A stretch of DNA of 10,221 bases from Hungateiclostridiaceae bacterium UBA3922 (GCA_002386045.1 DGEQ01000065.1:2906-13126), one strand, 5' to 3'; counted from the first letter of the stretch, positions 1-7,249 are shown. Numbers and translations: made by a program. The notes: generated by a model not told the origin, from the sequence alone.

Positions 1-6
1 CCCCCC
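1..6 (-). promoter_or_regulatory. Probable Shine-Dalgarno of a further downstream operon gene
   Basis: On the minus strand the stop codon TAG of the YIP1 gene is followed immediately by six G residues and then the window ends. The same arrangement, a stop codon running into a G-rich site, occurs inside the operon at the permease/NHL junction, where the G-run serves as the ribosome binding site. I infer that another gene of the operon starts just beyond the window. Nothing of that gene is visible. Confidence 0.4.
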
Positions 7-629
7 TATAGTCTCAGTGCTACTTCCTTGTAAATTGTATAGAAGAACGAGAACATCTGCTGCAGCAGGCTGAAGAACAGCAACGCTATGAAGATGATCA
101 GGCCCATTCCTATCACGATGCAGATGCTTGTCAGGAATGTCTTTGTCAGCGAGTACTGGTGCACTACGCTTGTTCCGAGGAACAGCAGCACACCGGCCCA
201 TACGATCGCCAGTATGTCAAAAAACCTGTAGAACGCCGCCTCTTCAAGCGTTATTATGTTGCTGAAAACGATGAGCGGCAGGTTTATCAGTATTATCGGT
301 ATAAGCGCATAAGCGCTCGTTATCACTATGTCCTTAAAACTCCCTTCACCGTCCATCAGCGTCGTCAGGCACCAGTTTGCCACGCACCACAGGAAAAACG
401 GCAATGCAACGCTCAATATCTCCACTATGATGTTGAGCTCCCGCAGTTTGACTTCATTCAGTATGAAACCCGTGAGCTGCCTGCGCAGTATGAATGTGAC
501 GCATACCATCGCAACGATGAGCATGGCTGTCTTAAGGTTGCCCTTCTTCTCGTGCTTAAGATCCCAGAAACCGTCAAACGGGTGAAATATCAGGTACAAT
601 GAATACCTCAGACTCTGCAATACCTCCAT
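6..629 (-). CDS. YIP1-family polytopic membrane protein
   Basis: A 207-residue, strongly hydrophobic protein with about five predicted membrane helices (roughly residues 32-50, 67-90, 101-126, 134-156 and 166-190). The N-terminus carries an amphipathic stretch with the motif HPFDGFWDLKHEKKG (16-30), which I recognise from bacterial YIP1-domain proteins encoded beside sugar ABC transporters. Eukaryotic Yip1 proteins act in membrane traffic, but the bacterial members have no settled function, so none is assigned. The ATG directly abuts the TAA of the NHL/TPR gene upstream, and its ribosome binding site (AAAGGTGG) lies in that gene's last codons, so the two are probably translated together. Being last of the five visible genes, it may assist the transporter or the NHL protein in the membrane; that is inference. 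Membrane nature is certain, family assignment good, role unknown. Confidence 0.85.
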   Translation of the reverse strand: MEVLQSLRYSLYLIFHPFDGFWDLKHEKKGNLKTAMLIVAMVCVTFILRRQLTGFILNEVKLRELNIIVEILSVALPFFLWCVANWCLTTLMDGEGSFKDIVITSAYALIPIILINLPLIVFSNIITLEEAAFYRFFDILAIVWAGVLLFLGTSVVHQYSLTKTFLTSICIVIGMGLIIFIALLFFSLLQQMFSFFYTIYKEVALRL

Positions 630-2138
630 TTATGCTTCCACCTTTCCCATGGCTTTCAATCCGGCTTTTTTCCTGACCCTGATCCGCTTAAGGACCCGTG
701 ACCCGATATACAACACCACAAGTCCCGCAACTACCAGTCCGAAGTTATCACCGATCACTTCCTGCCTGTAAAGGTCAAACGCCTTGCTGTAATAATCCCT
801 CTTGTTGCCGAGCTTGAAATATTTCATGGCATTCCTGAAGTCGTCTTTCCTCAGGTATGCTTTACCCATGCCTATATACGCCAGTTCACAGTTTGCGTTA
901 TACTTCAGGACCTGTTCCCACCTTGCGGCCGATTCGTCGTATTTGCCGTTCAGGTGGAGTTCGACTGCTTCTTTCACCAGCCTGCCGTATTCCGTAGGTT
1001 CAAACACGGTGATCTGCGCCATGTTGAAGTCAAGCACGACAAACTGGTCGTTTATTATGTCAAGGGCTACGGGATCCCTGAAGTTGCCGAGCCTGTTACC
1101 GATACCTCCGAATACGTAAAGGAGGTTGCCGTCGGTATCGTACGTGAATATCCTTCCCTTTTTCTTGTCCAGGACGCTGTATATGCCCGAATCCTCGACG
1201 CAGACGTCATACAGCTGGGAATGGCCGGCTTCGGCATAGCCGCGCGATCTGAAAGAAACGTCGCCTACAGGAGGGAAGTAGCCGTTCCTCCTGAGAACGT
1301 CAGTGCCGGTCGGATTGAGCTTCCTGACGGGCGCATACCTGTCGTCTTTCGATCTCGTACGTATCGCATAATCGATATCCTCCAGGGCTATAGTGCCGGT
1401 AGTGACATACAGGAACCCGTCATTATCGATGTCAATGTTGTTGTATTCAGTCGGTACGAACAAAACCATCCTTTCCCTCTGTTCGTCCGTCGCTATCATT
1501 TTCCATGTATAGTCGATCAGATTGAATTTTACCTTGCTTGCACCGGTATAGCCTACAAAATCTCCATTGTGGTCGAGTTCGATCAGTCCCTGGTTCACAC
1601 CCTGTGCTACGATATAGATCCTGTTTGCCTTGTCTACCACCAGTGCTGTTGGATAGTACTTGAAGTCGGCCGGGATGATGTCCGACACGGGAGGACCTAT
1701 TTCCCTTATGAACTTCCCATCGGGATCCAGGTGCACTATCCTGGAATTGTCGGTATCTGCGACGTATATCTCGCCTGTCGGCGTAACGAAAAGACCCTGT
1801 GGATTCCTGAATGTATCCCGGACTCCGTTTTTATCGAAACCGTCGATGATCCTGTCCAGTTCCCAGTTTTCATTTATGACTACTATGCGGCTGTTTCCCG
1901 AATCTGCTACATACAGCCTGTTATCCGGGCCTGTGAAAAGGTCTGACGGTTTGTTGAAATTGTCGATATCAAGGGCCCTTCCGTCTATTATCCTGGATGG
2001 GACGTATGCCGCCGGCGCCGGTATCGGCGTGCCCCAAAAGTCATAATTGTAGTTGCTGTATGGTTCATCCGCATGGGCAACTGCCGGACAAAGCAGTACG
2101 AATATGAACACGATCGCCAGTATCCTTCTTGCTCTCAA
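630..2138 (-). CDS. Secreted NHL-repeat/TPR protein with C-terminal membrane anchor
   Basis: A 502-residue protein read from a TTG start preceded by GAAGGGGGG; this start supplies the signal peptide (basic RARR, hydrophobic core, AHA cleavage site near residue 23), and no ATG is available nearby. Residues about 55-380 form a beta-propeller of NHL-type repeats, with clear blades such as NKPSDLFTGPDNRLYVADSG (62-81), NPQGLFVTPTGEIYVADTDN (112-131) and further ones near 163-190, 235-247, 312-340 and 354-380. Residues about 383-450 read as two TPR-like helical repeats (NGKYDESAARWEQVL, KDDFRNAMKYFKLG). A single helix at 466-483 followed by a basic tail (RVLKRIRVRKK) should anchor the C-terminus in the membrane, leaving propeller and TPRs outside. 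NHL propellers usually bind protein, glycan or RNA ligands. Position between permeases and YIP1 suggests a surface accessory of the transporter; the ligand is unknown. Confidence 0.85.
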   Translation of the reverse strand: MRARRILAIVFIFVLLCPAVAHADEPYSNYNYDFWGTPIPAPAAYVPSRIIDGRALDIDNFNKPSDLFTGPDNRLYVADSGNSRIVVINENWELDRIIDGFDKNGVRDTFRNPQGLFVTPTGEIYVADTDNSRIVHLDPDGKFIREIGPPVSDIIPADFKYYPTALVVDKANRIYIVAQGVNQGLIELDHNGDFVGYTGASKVKFNLIDYTWKMIATDEQRERMVLFVPTEYNNIDIDNDGFLYVTTGTIALEDIDYAIRTRSKDDRYAPVRKLNPTGTDVLRRNGYFPPVGDVSFRSRGYAEAGHSQLYDVCVEDSGIYSVLDKKKGRIFTYDTDGNLLYVFGGIGNRLGNFRDPVALDIINDQFVVLDFNMAQITVFEPTEYGRLVKEAVELHLNGKYDESAARWEQVLKYNANCELAYIGMGKAYLRKDDFRNAMKYFKLGNKRDYYSKAFDLYRQEVIGDNFGLVVAGLVVLYIGSRVLKRIRVRKKAGLKAMGKVEA

Positions 2139-2154
2139 CGCCCAGCCCCCCCTT

Positions 2155-3021
2155 CTAGTCGTCCTTAATCCCGGATTTGGCCATGGTCTGGATGATACTG
2201 CTCTGAGTGACCATGAATAAGGTAACCGGTACTATCATCATCAGCAGCACGACCGCGGCGCCTACTCCCGCCCTGGCAAAGCCGCCGAGCAGTATCTGGT
2301 TGAGCGCATACGGCAGTGTTTTCAACTCCTCGCTGTAGATAAACGTGCTTCCCGTGTTGCCCCACAGTGTCTGGAACGAAAAGATCACCAGTGTCAGCCA
2401 GGCAGGCTTGACGCACGGCATCGCTATGGTCCAGAACGTCCTGAACTCGCTGGCACCGTCCATGCGTGCCGATTCGAGGAGAGAGTCAGGGACCGTCTCC
2501 ATGAACTGCTTCATGAGGAACAGTCCAAGCGGGTACCCGAAAGCAGGTATGATCAACGAAAGATATGTATCAAGCCAGTTCAGCCTTGCCATTACCAGGT
2601 AGTTCGGTATAGCAGTCACGACAGAAGAGAACATGAGTGATGTGACCACTATGCTGAAGAACAGCTTTGAACCGGGAAACCTGTGCTTCTCGAGGGCATA
2701 GGCCGCCATTGACGCCACCACCACGTGCCCGGCGGTGCCGGCAGCCGTTATGAACAGCGTGTTGAATATGTACCTGGAAAACGGCACCCACGACTGGGCC
2801 ATCAGCAGGAACAGGTCCCTGAAGTTGTCCATGGTGGGGTTCCGGACGAAAAACCTCGGTGGGAACATGAACAATTCATCAAGGGGTTTGAACGCATTGC
2901 TGATGGCATATATCATGGGAAGCACCATGAATGAGCCGAACAGCACCAGCACGGCGATACTGAATATATCTCCACCCAGTGAACGGTTCAGCCTCTTCGT
3001 GTTGAGTTTCCGATGCCTCAT
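2155..3021 (-). CDS. Carbohydrate ABC transporter permease, MalG/UgpE/YtcP type (CUT1)
   Basis: A 288-residue inner-membrane permease, the second of the pair that forms the translocation channel for a sugar substrate. About six membrane helices are visible, the first at residues 19-41. The cytoplasmic EAA loop that docks the ATPase is clear at 183-207 (ESARMDGASEFRTFWTIAMP), matching the E-A-x-x-x-D-G then I-x-x-P pattern of CUT1 permeases. The C-terminus (QTMAKSGIKDD) is typical of the MalG-like branch. Length is normal for the family. The start codon lies 1 bp after the TAG of the partner permease and follows AAGGTGG at good spacing. No ATP-binding subunit is encoded in the visible operon, so a shared ATPase is likely. 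Substrate cannot be told from the permease. Confidence 0.95.
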   Translation of the reverse strand: MRHRKLNTKRLNRSLGGDIFSIAVLVLFGSFMVLPMIYAISNAFKPLDELFMFPPRFFVRNPTMDNFRDLFLLMAQSWVPFSRYIFNTLFITAAGTAGHVVVASMAAYALEKHRFPGSKLFFSIVVTSLMFSSVVTAIPNYLVMARLNWLDTYLSLIIPAFGYPLGLFLMKQFMETVPDSLLESARMDGASEFRTFWTIAMPCVKPAWLTLVIFSFQTLWGNTGSTFIYSEELKTLPYALNQILLGGFARAGVGAAVVLLMMIVPVTLFMVTQSSIIQTMAKSGIKDD

Positions 3022-3022
3022 A

Positions 3023-3982
3023 CTATCTTCCCACCTTCCTCAGCAGATTCTGTACCACCTTGTTGCAGAAGATCATCGTCAGGAACAGCACCGTAGCGAT
3101 GGCCGAAGCGTAACCCATTTCGAAGCGGATGGTGCCGTAATCGATAAGGTGGTTGACTACAGTATGTGCCGCATAATCAACGCTGGGCATGCCGGCAAGC
3201 GCTATAGTCACATCGCTTATCGCGAACGAAGAAGTGATCGACATCACTGCGCCGAACATCAGCATGGGCTTCATGTTCGGCAGGGTTATGTACCACAGTT
3301 CCTGCCACCGGTTCTTTATGCCATCCACCACTCCGGCTTCGTACTGTACCCTGTCTATGCTCTGCAGGCCCGCGACGAATGACAGGAAACCTGTGCCGAG
3401 ACTCATCCACAGCACGACTATCATGATGACAGGCATTATATATTTGGGATCCTGGAGCCACAATATGGGCTCTGTTGCGATACCGAGCTTGATCAGCGTT
3501 GAGTTGATGTAGCCGTAGGCGTCACTGCTGAACATTACCTGCCATATCATGTACACATTTCCGGAAATGGACGGAGCGTAAAATATCAGGACCATGAGTG
3601 CCCTTATCTTCGGGGGCAGTTCATTTATGAACCACGCAAACATAAGCGATGCGAGATACCCGATCGGTCCCGTGATGGCTGCCAGCAGGAAAGTGTTCTT
3701 GACAGACTTGAGAAATACATCGTCACTCAGGAAAAGTCTTGTGTAATTCTGCCAGCCTATGAATTTCGGCGTCTCCAGTATATTGAAGTAAGTGAAGCTG
3801 AGCCCCATCGAAACCACTACGGGTATGATGGTGAAAACGAAGAATATTATCCCGAAAGGCGCCACGAACAGGTAAGATATCTTGTTCTTCCAAACCTGTT
3901 TTTTCAGGTTCTCAAACCTGCTCCTGAACGTGACGGTCTTTCCCTGCACAGGCTGCACAGCCTTTTCTACTACAGCAGACAT
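3023..3982 (-). CDS. Carbohydrate ABC transporter permease, UgpA/LplB type (CUT1)
   Basis: A 319-residue inner-membrane permease, partner of the following gene. It has a cytoplasmic N-terminal tail of about 33 residues and roughly six membrane helices (about 36-60, 94-118, 128-150, 181-205, 238-262, 287-310). The EAA loop for ATPase docking sits at 215-235 (EAGVVDGIKNRWQELWYITLP), a close match to the family pattern. It follows the solute-binding protein gene with no gap: TAA is directly followed by this ATG, and a GGGGG ribosome binding site overlaps the last codons of that gene, so translational coupling is likely. Together with the binding protein and the second permease it makes a complete importer apart from the ATPase. 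Family is firm; the transported sugar is unknown. Confidence 0.95.
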   Translation of the reverse strand: MSAVVEKAVQPVQGKTVTFRSRFENLKKQVWKNKISYLFVAPFGIIFFVFTIIPVVVSMGLSFTYFNILETPKFIGWQNYTRLFLSDDVFLKSVKNTFLLAAITGPIGYLASLMFAWFINELPPKIRALMVLIFYAPSISGNVYMIWQVMFSSDAYGYINSTLIKLGIATEPILWLQDPKYIMPVIMIVVLWMSLGTGFLSFVAGLQSIDRVQYEAGVVDGIKNRWQELWYITLPNMKPMLMFGAVMSITSSFAISDVTIALAGMPSVDYAAHTVVNHLIDYGTIRFEMGYASAIATVLFLTMIFCNKVVQNLLRKVGR

Positions 3983-6901
3983 TTATTTACCCCCATCCCT
4001 CAGCGGCAAGCCGAATTCTTTCCTCTTATTGTCGATCTCTTCGTTTATTATCCTGACATAGTCCAGCAGAGTCTCCCTGGGATCCGCGCCTTCGTTGAAT
4101 ACCTTCCTGAAGGCATTGTTCAGATGCCTCGAGGTAAAGTAACCGCCAGGAACTTCCGGATTGCCATTGACCCACTTCCTCTGCTCCGCCAGTGCATTGT
4201 AGTCCTTCACGGGCCACGGGAGCCTCTTTGCAGCTTCCATGTTCGCGGTCGGGTGACGTGCGGCTGCACCCATCAGGCTTTCCATCTCACGTCCGAACCT
4301 GACCTGTGTCTCGGCGCTCACCCACCATTTCAGGAACTTCCATGCAGCTTCCTTGTTCTTTGTCTGGCTGATTATCATGGCTGCGTATCCGCCGCCGATG
4401 GTGGACCTGTCGATGGTCCCGTCCTCCTTGACTGTACCCGGTATGGGCGCCATCTCCCACAGTCCTCTCAATTCGGGAGCAAATACCTGCAGGTTGTTGT
4501 AGAGCCAGTAATCATGGAGCAGCAACGGCATCTGGCCTGTCCTGAAACGGTTCATCGCATCGAATACGACCGGGAATTTATAGTTCACATACAACTCGCT
4601 CCATTTCTTGAATGCCTTTATTGCTTCTTCCGTATCAAGAGCGCTTGATATACCGTCTCCGTTGTACAGCTGTCCTCCTTCCTGATAGAGGAACGTACTG
4701 TAAGACTCCATCGCCCCCCACGGGTCGAAGTTCCCGTTATTGTTCACAGCCACCGGGAGGCTTACTTCCATATTGGCTTTCTGTATTATCGGGATGATAT
4801 AGTAGAGTTCATCCCATGTATTCGGAGGTTCGATGCCCAGTTCCTCGAGAATATCCTTGCGGTAGAACATCATGAGGAACAGCTGCTGTTCAGGCAGTCC
4901 ATATAAGCCGCCCTGGAATCTGAAAGGCAGGAGCGATGCATCTGTGAACTCCCTGAGCACCTCGTTCAGATCCGGGAACTGGGTCAGGTCTACGGCAGCA
5001 TTACGCGTCGCATAGTTGACCGGATCGCTGTTGAAAACGGACAGGGCAACGTCCGGTCCCCTTCCGGCCACCGTGGCAGGCAGCAGCACATTCTGCTGGA
5101 CAAGTTCCAGGTTGACGGCTATGCCTGTCTCCGGTACGAACGAGTCATCTATTATCTTCTTGAGCACCTGGGCCTGGTCACGTCCCGTAGTGATCCAGAC
5201 AGTGATGGCCTCGTCCGTTTCATATACATTCCCGACGCTGCTGTAATCCTCCGTGAACGAGGCTATGAAGGCTGATATCTCATGGATCATGCGCCTGAAG
5301 AAAGACGCCTCTGCCTTGGGTATTTCTTCGCCGGGTGCGGAAATGACGAAATAATCTATCTCAAAAGGCTGGTTCCTCGTATCGTTTATCCAGGTGCCGA
5401 GCGCACCGACATTGTCCCTGAACTGTACCATCCTGTTCTGGATAGTGCGCGGTCTTTTTGCCATATCATCCAGCTGGTAGGCAAGCCTGTTGAGTATGGC
5501 ATGGTTGGAACCGCGCTGGCCGGTCAGCTGCACGAGTTTGTCTGAAAGGCTCCTGAGCAGCTCGCCCTGTTCCCCGAGCGTCTTTATCACATCGGGGATC
5601 TTTTTGTGCAGCTGGTAATCCCTGTAACGGTCCGGCGAAGATCCTACTATCATGAGGATCTTCCTGTAAGCACTGTTCAGTATGTAAACGCTTTCTTCAG
5701 CTTTTCTGAGTATCTCGGCAACATCGCCCAGGACGACTTCCATCCGTATCGTGTTTTCCCCTTTTTTCAGGTAAAACAGGTACGGTTCGTCTTCGCCGCC
5801 GAGCACGAAGTTCTGCCATAAAGCCGTAAACCCGAACGGTATGTTTTCCACTTCCCTGAAAGGAACTTCTCCGTTTATGAGCAGCCTCCTGCTTGAATAC
5901 TGGCCGCGGGTGATGTTCTGCCTTCCCTTGATCGTTATCTGGTAAAGGCCTTCCTTGTCGACATTCACTTTCCATTCTATCCACTGTCCCGGCTGCTGCC
6001 AGTTGGTGCTGCCGATCGTATTCAGGCGTATCTTGGACTTGTGGTATGGGACCGTATTGGGAGAAGTACGGTCATTGAGCGGGTAAAGGGTCGGATCCGA
6101 CTTATAGGAGGCACTTTCGCCCTGTATGAATATCGCTTCGCCGTCATAAACCTCGTATCCTTTTTCCTTCCACTCCCTGAGCCTTTCCTCGTATGTCGGG
6201 ACAGTGCTGCACTGGGTGAGCTTCAGTGTCTTTATGACCATCGGCTCCTTTACTGATACGAGCTTGAGCGTATTCTTGCCCTGCTTGAAGTAGAACAGGT
6301 AGGGATCATTGTAATAGCCCATGCTGTCGAAGAAATAGGAAGACTGCCAGCGGGGCTGCTCTACCTGGCGGGGTCTTATATCGTTGTCGCGGTTGTCACG
6401 CCTCACTTCTTCCGCATTGACCCAAACCCTTGAGAAAACGATATGCTTCGCATCATTGAACGGGCTTTCGTCGTTTATCCAGACTTCACGTTCTATGGAG
6501 GCGCTGCGTCCTTCTATCGGGAAATACTCGATATACAGGTTGTACAATCCTTCCCGGGGCACATCCACTTCCCACGTGACATATCCCATTTCGTCGGTCT
6601 TCAGGGATTTTCCGGCCGAACCTTCGAAATTTTCAAGTATCTCGACATCCATATCTGTATCGATATATTTGTCGACTTCTACTTCGACCTCGATCTGCGG
6701 CCTTGCGGCATCTTTATACCTGGATATGTAATACTCGTATGTATCGGTTCGCCGGATCGCGGAAGCGTCCGATATTTCCATGCCTCCGCCTGCGGAATCG
6801 ACTGTGTCACCATTGGAAATGCCTGTGCCTGAGATGGCAAATGTAAGAATGAAAGCTACTGCCAACAGTTTCGATAACTTGCGTGCAGTCATCCTTTTCA
6901 T
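3983..6901 (-). CDS. Large extracellular solute-binding protein with two N-terminal carbohydrate-binding-like modules
   Basis: A 972-residue secreted protein, more than twice the usual 420-450 residues of sugar-binding proteins. Residues 1-29 form a Sec signal sequence without a lipobox cysteine. Two related beta-sandwich-like modules follow: module 1 about 69-228 and module 2 beginning about 252. They share W110/W310, EGLY at 117/317, IN(D/G)E-x-PF at 142/342, and DPYLFYFKQGKNT (199-211) against EPYLFYLKKGENT (372-384). Module 2 seems interrupted by a helical, probably coiled segment (about 393-500) before its last strand (511-520, QPFEIDYFVI). From about 560 a family 1 binding fold follows: YGLP at 667, RKDILEELGIEPPNTWDEL at 681-699, FRTGQMPLLLHDYW (786-799) and IGGGYAAMI-type C-lobe. 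It should capture substrate for the two permeases. ATG chosen because AAGGGG lies 8 nt upstream. Binding-protein call is firm; the modules resemble CBM6/35-like folds, ligand unknown. Confidence 0.93.
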   Translation of the reverse strand: MKRMTARKLSKLLAVAFILTFAISGTGISNGDTVDSAGGGMEISDASAIRRTDTYEYYISRYKDAARPQIEVEVEVDKYIDTDMDVEILENFEGSAGKSLKTDEMGYVTWEVDVPREGLYNLYIEYFPIEGRSASIEREVWINDESPFNDAKHIVFSRVWVNAEEVRRDNRDNDIRPRQVEQPRWQSSYFFDSMGYYNDPYLFYFKQGKNTLKLVSVKEPMVIKTLKLTQCSTVPTYEERLREWKEKGYEVYDGEAIFIQGESASYKSDPTLYPLNDRTSPNTVPYHKSKIRLNTIGSTNWQQPGQWIEWKVNVDKEGLYQITIKGRQNITRGQYSSRRLLINGEVPFREVENIPFGFTALWQNFVLGGEDEPYLFYLKKGENTIRMEVVLGDVAEILRKAEESVYILNSAYRKILMIVGSSPDRYRDYQLHKKIPDVIKTLGEQGELLRSLSDKLVQLTGQRGSNHAILNRLAYQLDDMAKRPRTIQNRMVQFRDNVGALGTWINDTRNQPFEIDYFVISAPGEEIPKAEASFFRRMIHEISAFIASFTEDYSSVGNVYETDEAITVWITTGRDQAQVLKKIIDDSFVPETGIAVNLELVQQNVLLPATVAGRGPDVALSVFNSDPVNYATRNAAVDLTQFPDLNEVLREFTDASLLPFRFQGGLYGLPEQQLFLMMFYRKDILEELGIEPPNTWDELYYIIPIIQKANMEVSLPVAVNNNGNFDPWGAMESYSTFLYQEGGQLYNGDGISSALDTEEAIKAFKKWSELYVNYKFPVVFDAMNRFRTGQMPLLLHDYWLYNNLQVFAPELRGLWEMAPIPGTVKEDGTIDRSTIGGGYAAMIISQTKNKEAAWKFLKWWVSAETQVRFGREMESLMGAAARHPTANMEAAKRLPWPVKDYNALAEQRKWVNGNPEVPGGYFTSRHLNNAFRKVFNEGADPRETLLDYVRIINEEIDNKRKEFGLPLRDGGK

Positions 6902-6931
6902 ATATACAGCCCCTTATTTTTTTCTATATAT
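6902..6931 (-). promoter_or_regulatory. AU-rich hairpin presenting the ribosome binding site of the solute-binding protein gene
   Basis: In the mRNA, ATATATAG (6931-6924) can pair with CTGTATAT (6909-6902) in 8 bp including one G-U pair. The 14-nt loop holds the Shine-Dalgarno AAGGGG, and the start codon follows the stem directly. Pairing is visible in the sequence; the stem is weak, and a role in translation control is inference. Confidence 0.4.
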
Positions 6932-6945
6932 GACAAAACAGTAAA

Positions 6946-7037
6946 ATTATATTCCGGTCGAATTATTTTTTATATCTTTAGAAATACAGAAAATAATTGA
7001 AGTTAAACAAAATATACAAAAATAAAGCTTCTGTCAA
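6946..7037 (-). promoter_or_regulatory. Possible secondary promoter elements inside the operon leader
   Basis: A second TTGACA lies at 7037-7032, with TATTTT (7014-7009, 17-bp spacing) or TATATT (7016-7011, 15-bp spacing) as candidate -10. A separate perfect TATAAT lies at 6951-6946, without a recognisable -35 at 17 or 18 bp. All are on the minus strand, downstream of the main promoter. AT-rich DNA yields such matches easily, so these are tentative. Confidence 0.3.
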
Positions 7038-7058
7038 TCAATTCTTAGTACAAGTTTA

Positions 7059-7087
7059 ATTATAGTTTTACTTTCCAGTTATGTCAA
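7059..7087 (-). promoter_or_regulatory. Consensus sigma-A promoter of the transporter operon
   Basis: On the minus strand TTGACA (7087-7082) and TATAAT (7064-7059) are both perfect matches to the housekeeping consensus and are separated by exactly 17 bp. Transcription would start near 7052, giving a leader of about 150 nt ahead of the solute-binding protein gene. The leader is AT-rich and shows no riboswitch-like fold. A promoter this strong on a sugar operon usually implies repression or another layer of control, which is inference. Confidence 0.8.
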
Positions 7088-7109
7088 TCACAATTTGGCA
7101 GAAATCCCT

Positions 7110-7154
7110 GGTACACGGCCAATGCAGCGTTATAAGGCATTACGCCGTTGTACC
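7110..7154. repeat. GC-rich imperfect inverted repeat, hairpin-forming
   Basis: GGTACACGGC (7110-7119) pairs with GCCGTTGTACC (7144-7154) with one bulged T, and inside it AATGC (7121-7125) pairs with GCATT (7137-7141), leaving an 11-nt loop. That is about 15 bp in an otherwise AT-rich region. It lies upstream of both visible promoters. Neither strand has a T-run after it, so it is not an intrinsic terminator. It could be an operator or a remnant element; function is unknown. Confidence 0.5.
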
Positions 7155-7203
7155 GCGCACTTTACTGACCCGTTTATCACATTATTTGTCAGGTCCATAT
7201 CAC

Positions 7204-7249
7204 ATTACATGCGCATTACAAAATATGATATGTAATATTACAATATCAT
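7204..7249. promoter_or_regulatory. Palindrome with helically phased ATTACA boxes, candidate operator
   Basis: ATGATAT (7225-7231), the perfect palindrome GTAATATTAC (7232-7241), one A, and ATATCAT (7243-7249) form a near-perfect 25-bp inverted repeat. ATTACA occurs at 7204, 7215 and 7237, that is 11 and 22 bp apart, and its complement TGTAAT at 7231. Such spacing puts the boxes on one face of the helix, as expected for a dimeric regulator with side sites. The site is about 75-120 bp upstream of the rqcH -10 and about 120 bp upstream of the operon -35, so the target is undecided. AT-richness makes chance matches easier. Confidence 0.4.

Noticed and set aside
954..1946. Long plus-strand open frame (330 codons) opposite the NHL/TPR gene
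   Set aside because: It is antisense to a well-supported gene with signal peptide, NHL and TPR repeats, has no recognisable domains, and no ribosome binding site; it is a shadow of codon bias.
2070..2138. Lipobox in the NHL/TPR protein signal (VLLC, residues 14-17)
   Set aside because: The residue before the cysteine is Leu, not Gly/Ala/Ser, and a normal type I cleavage site AHA follows; a C-terminal membrane helix already anchors the protein.
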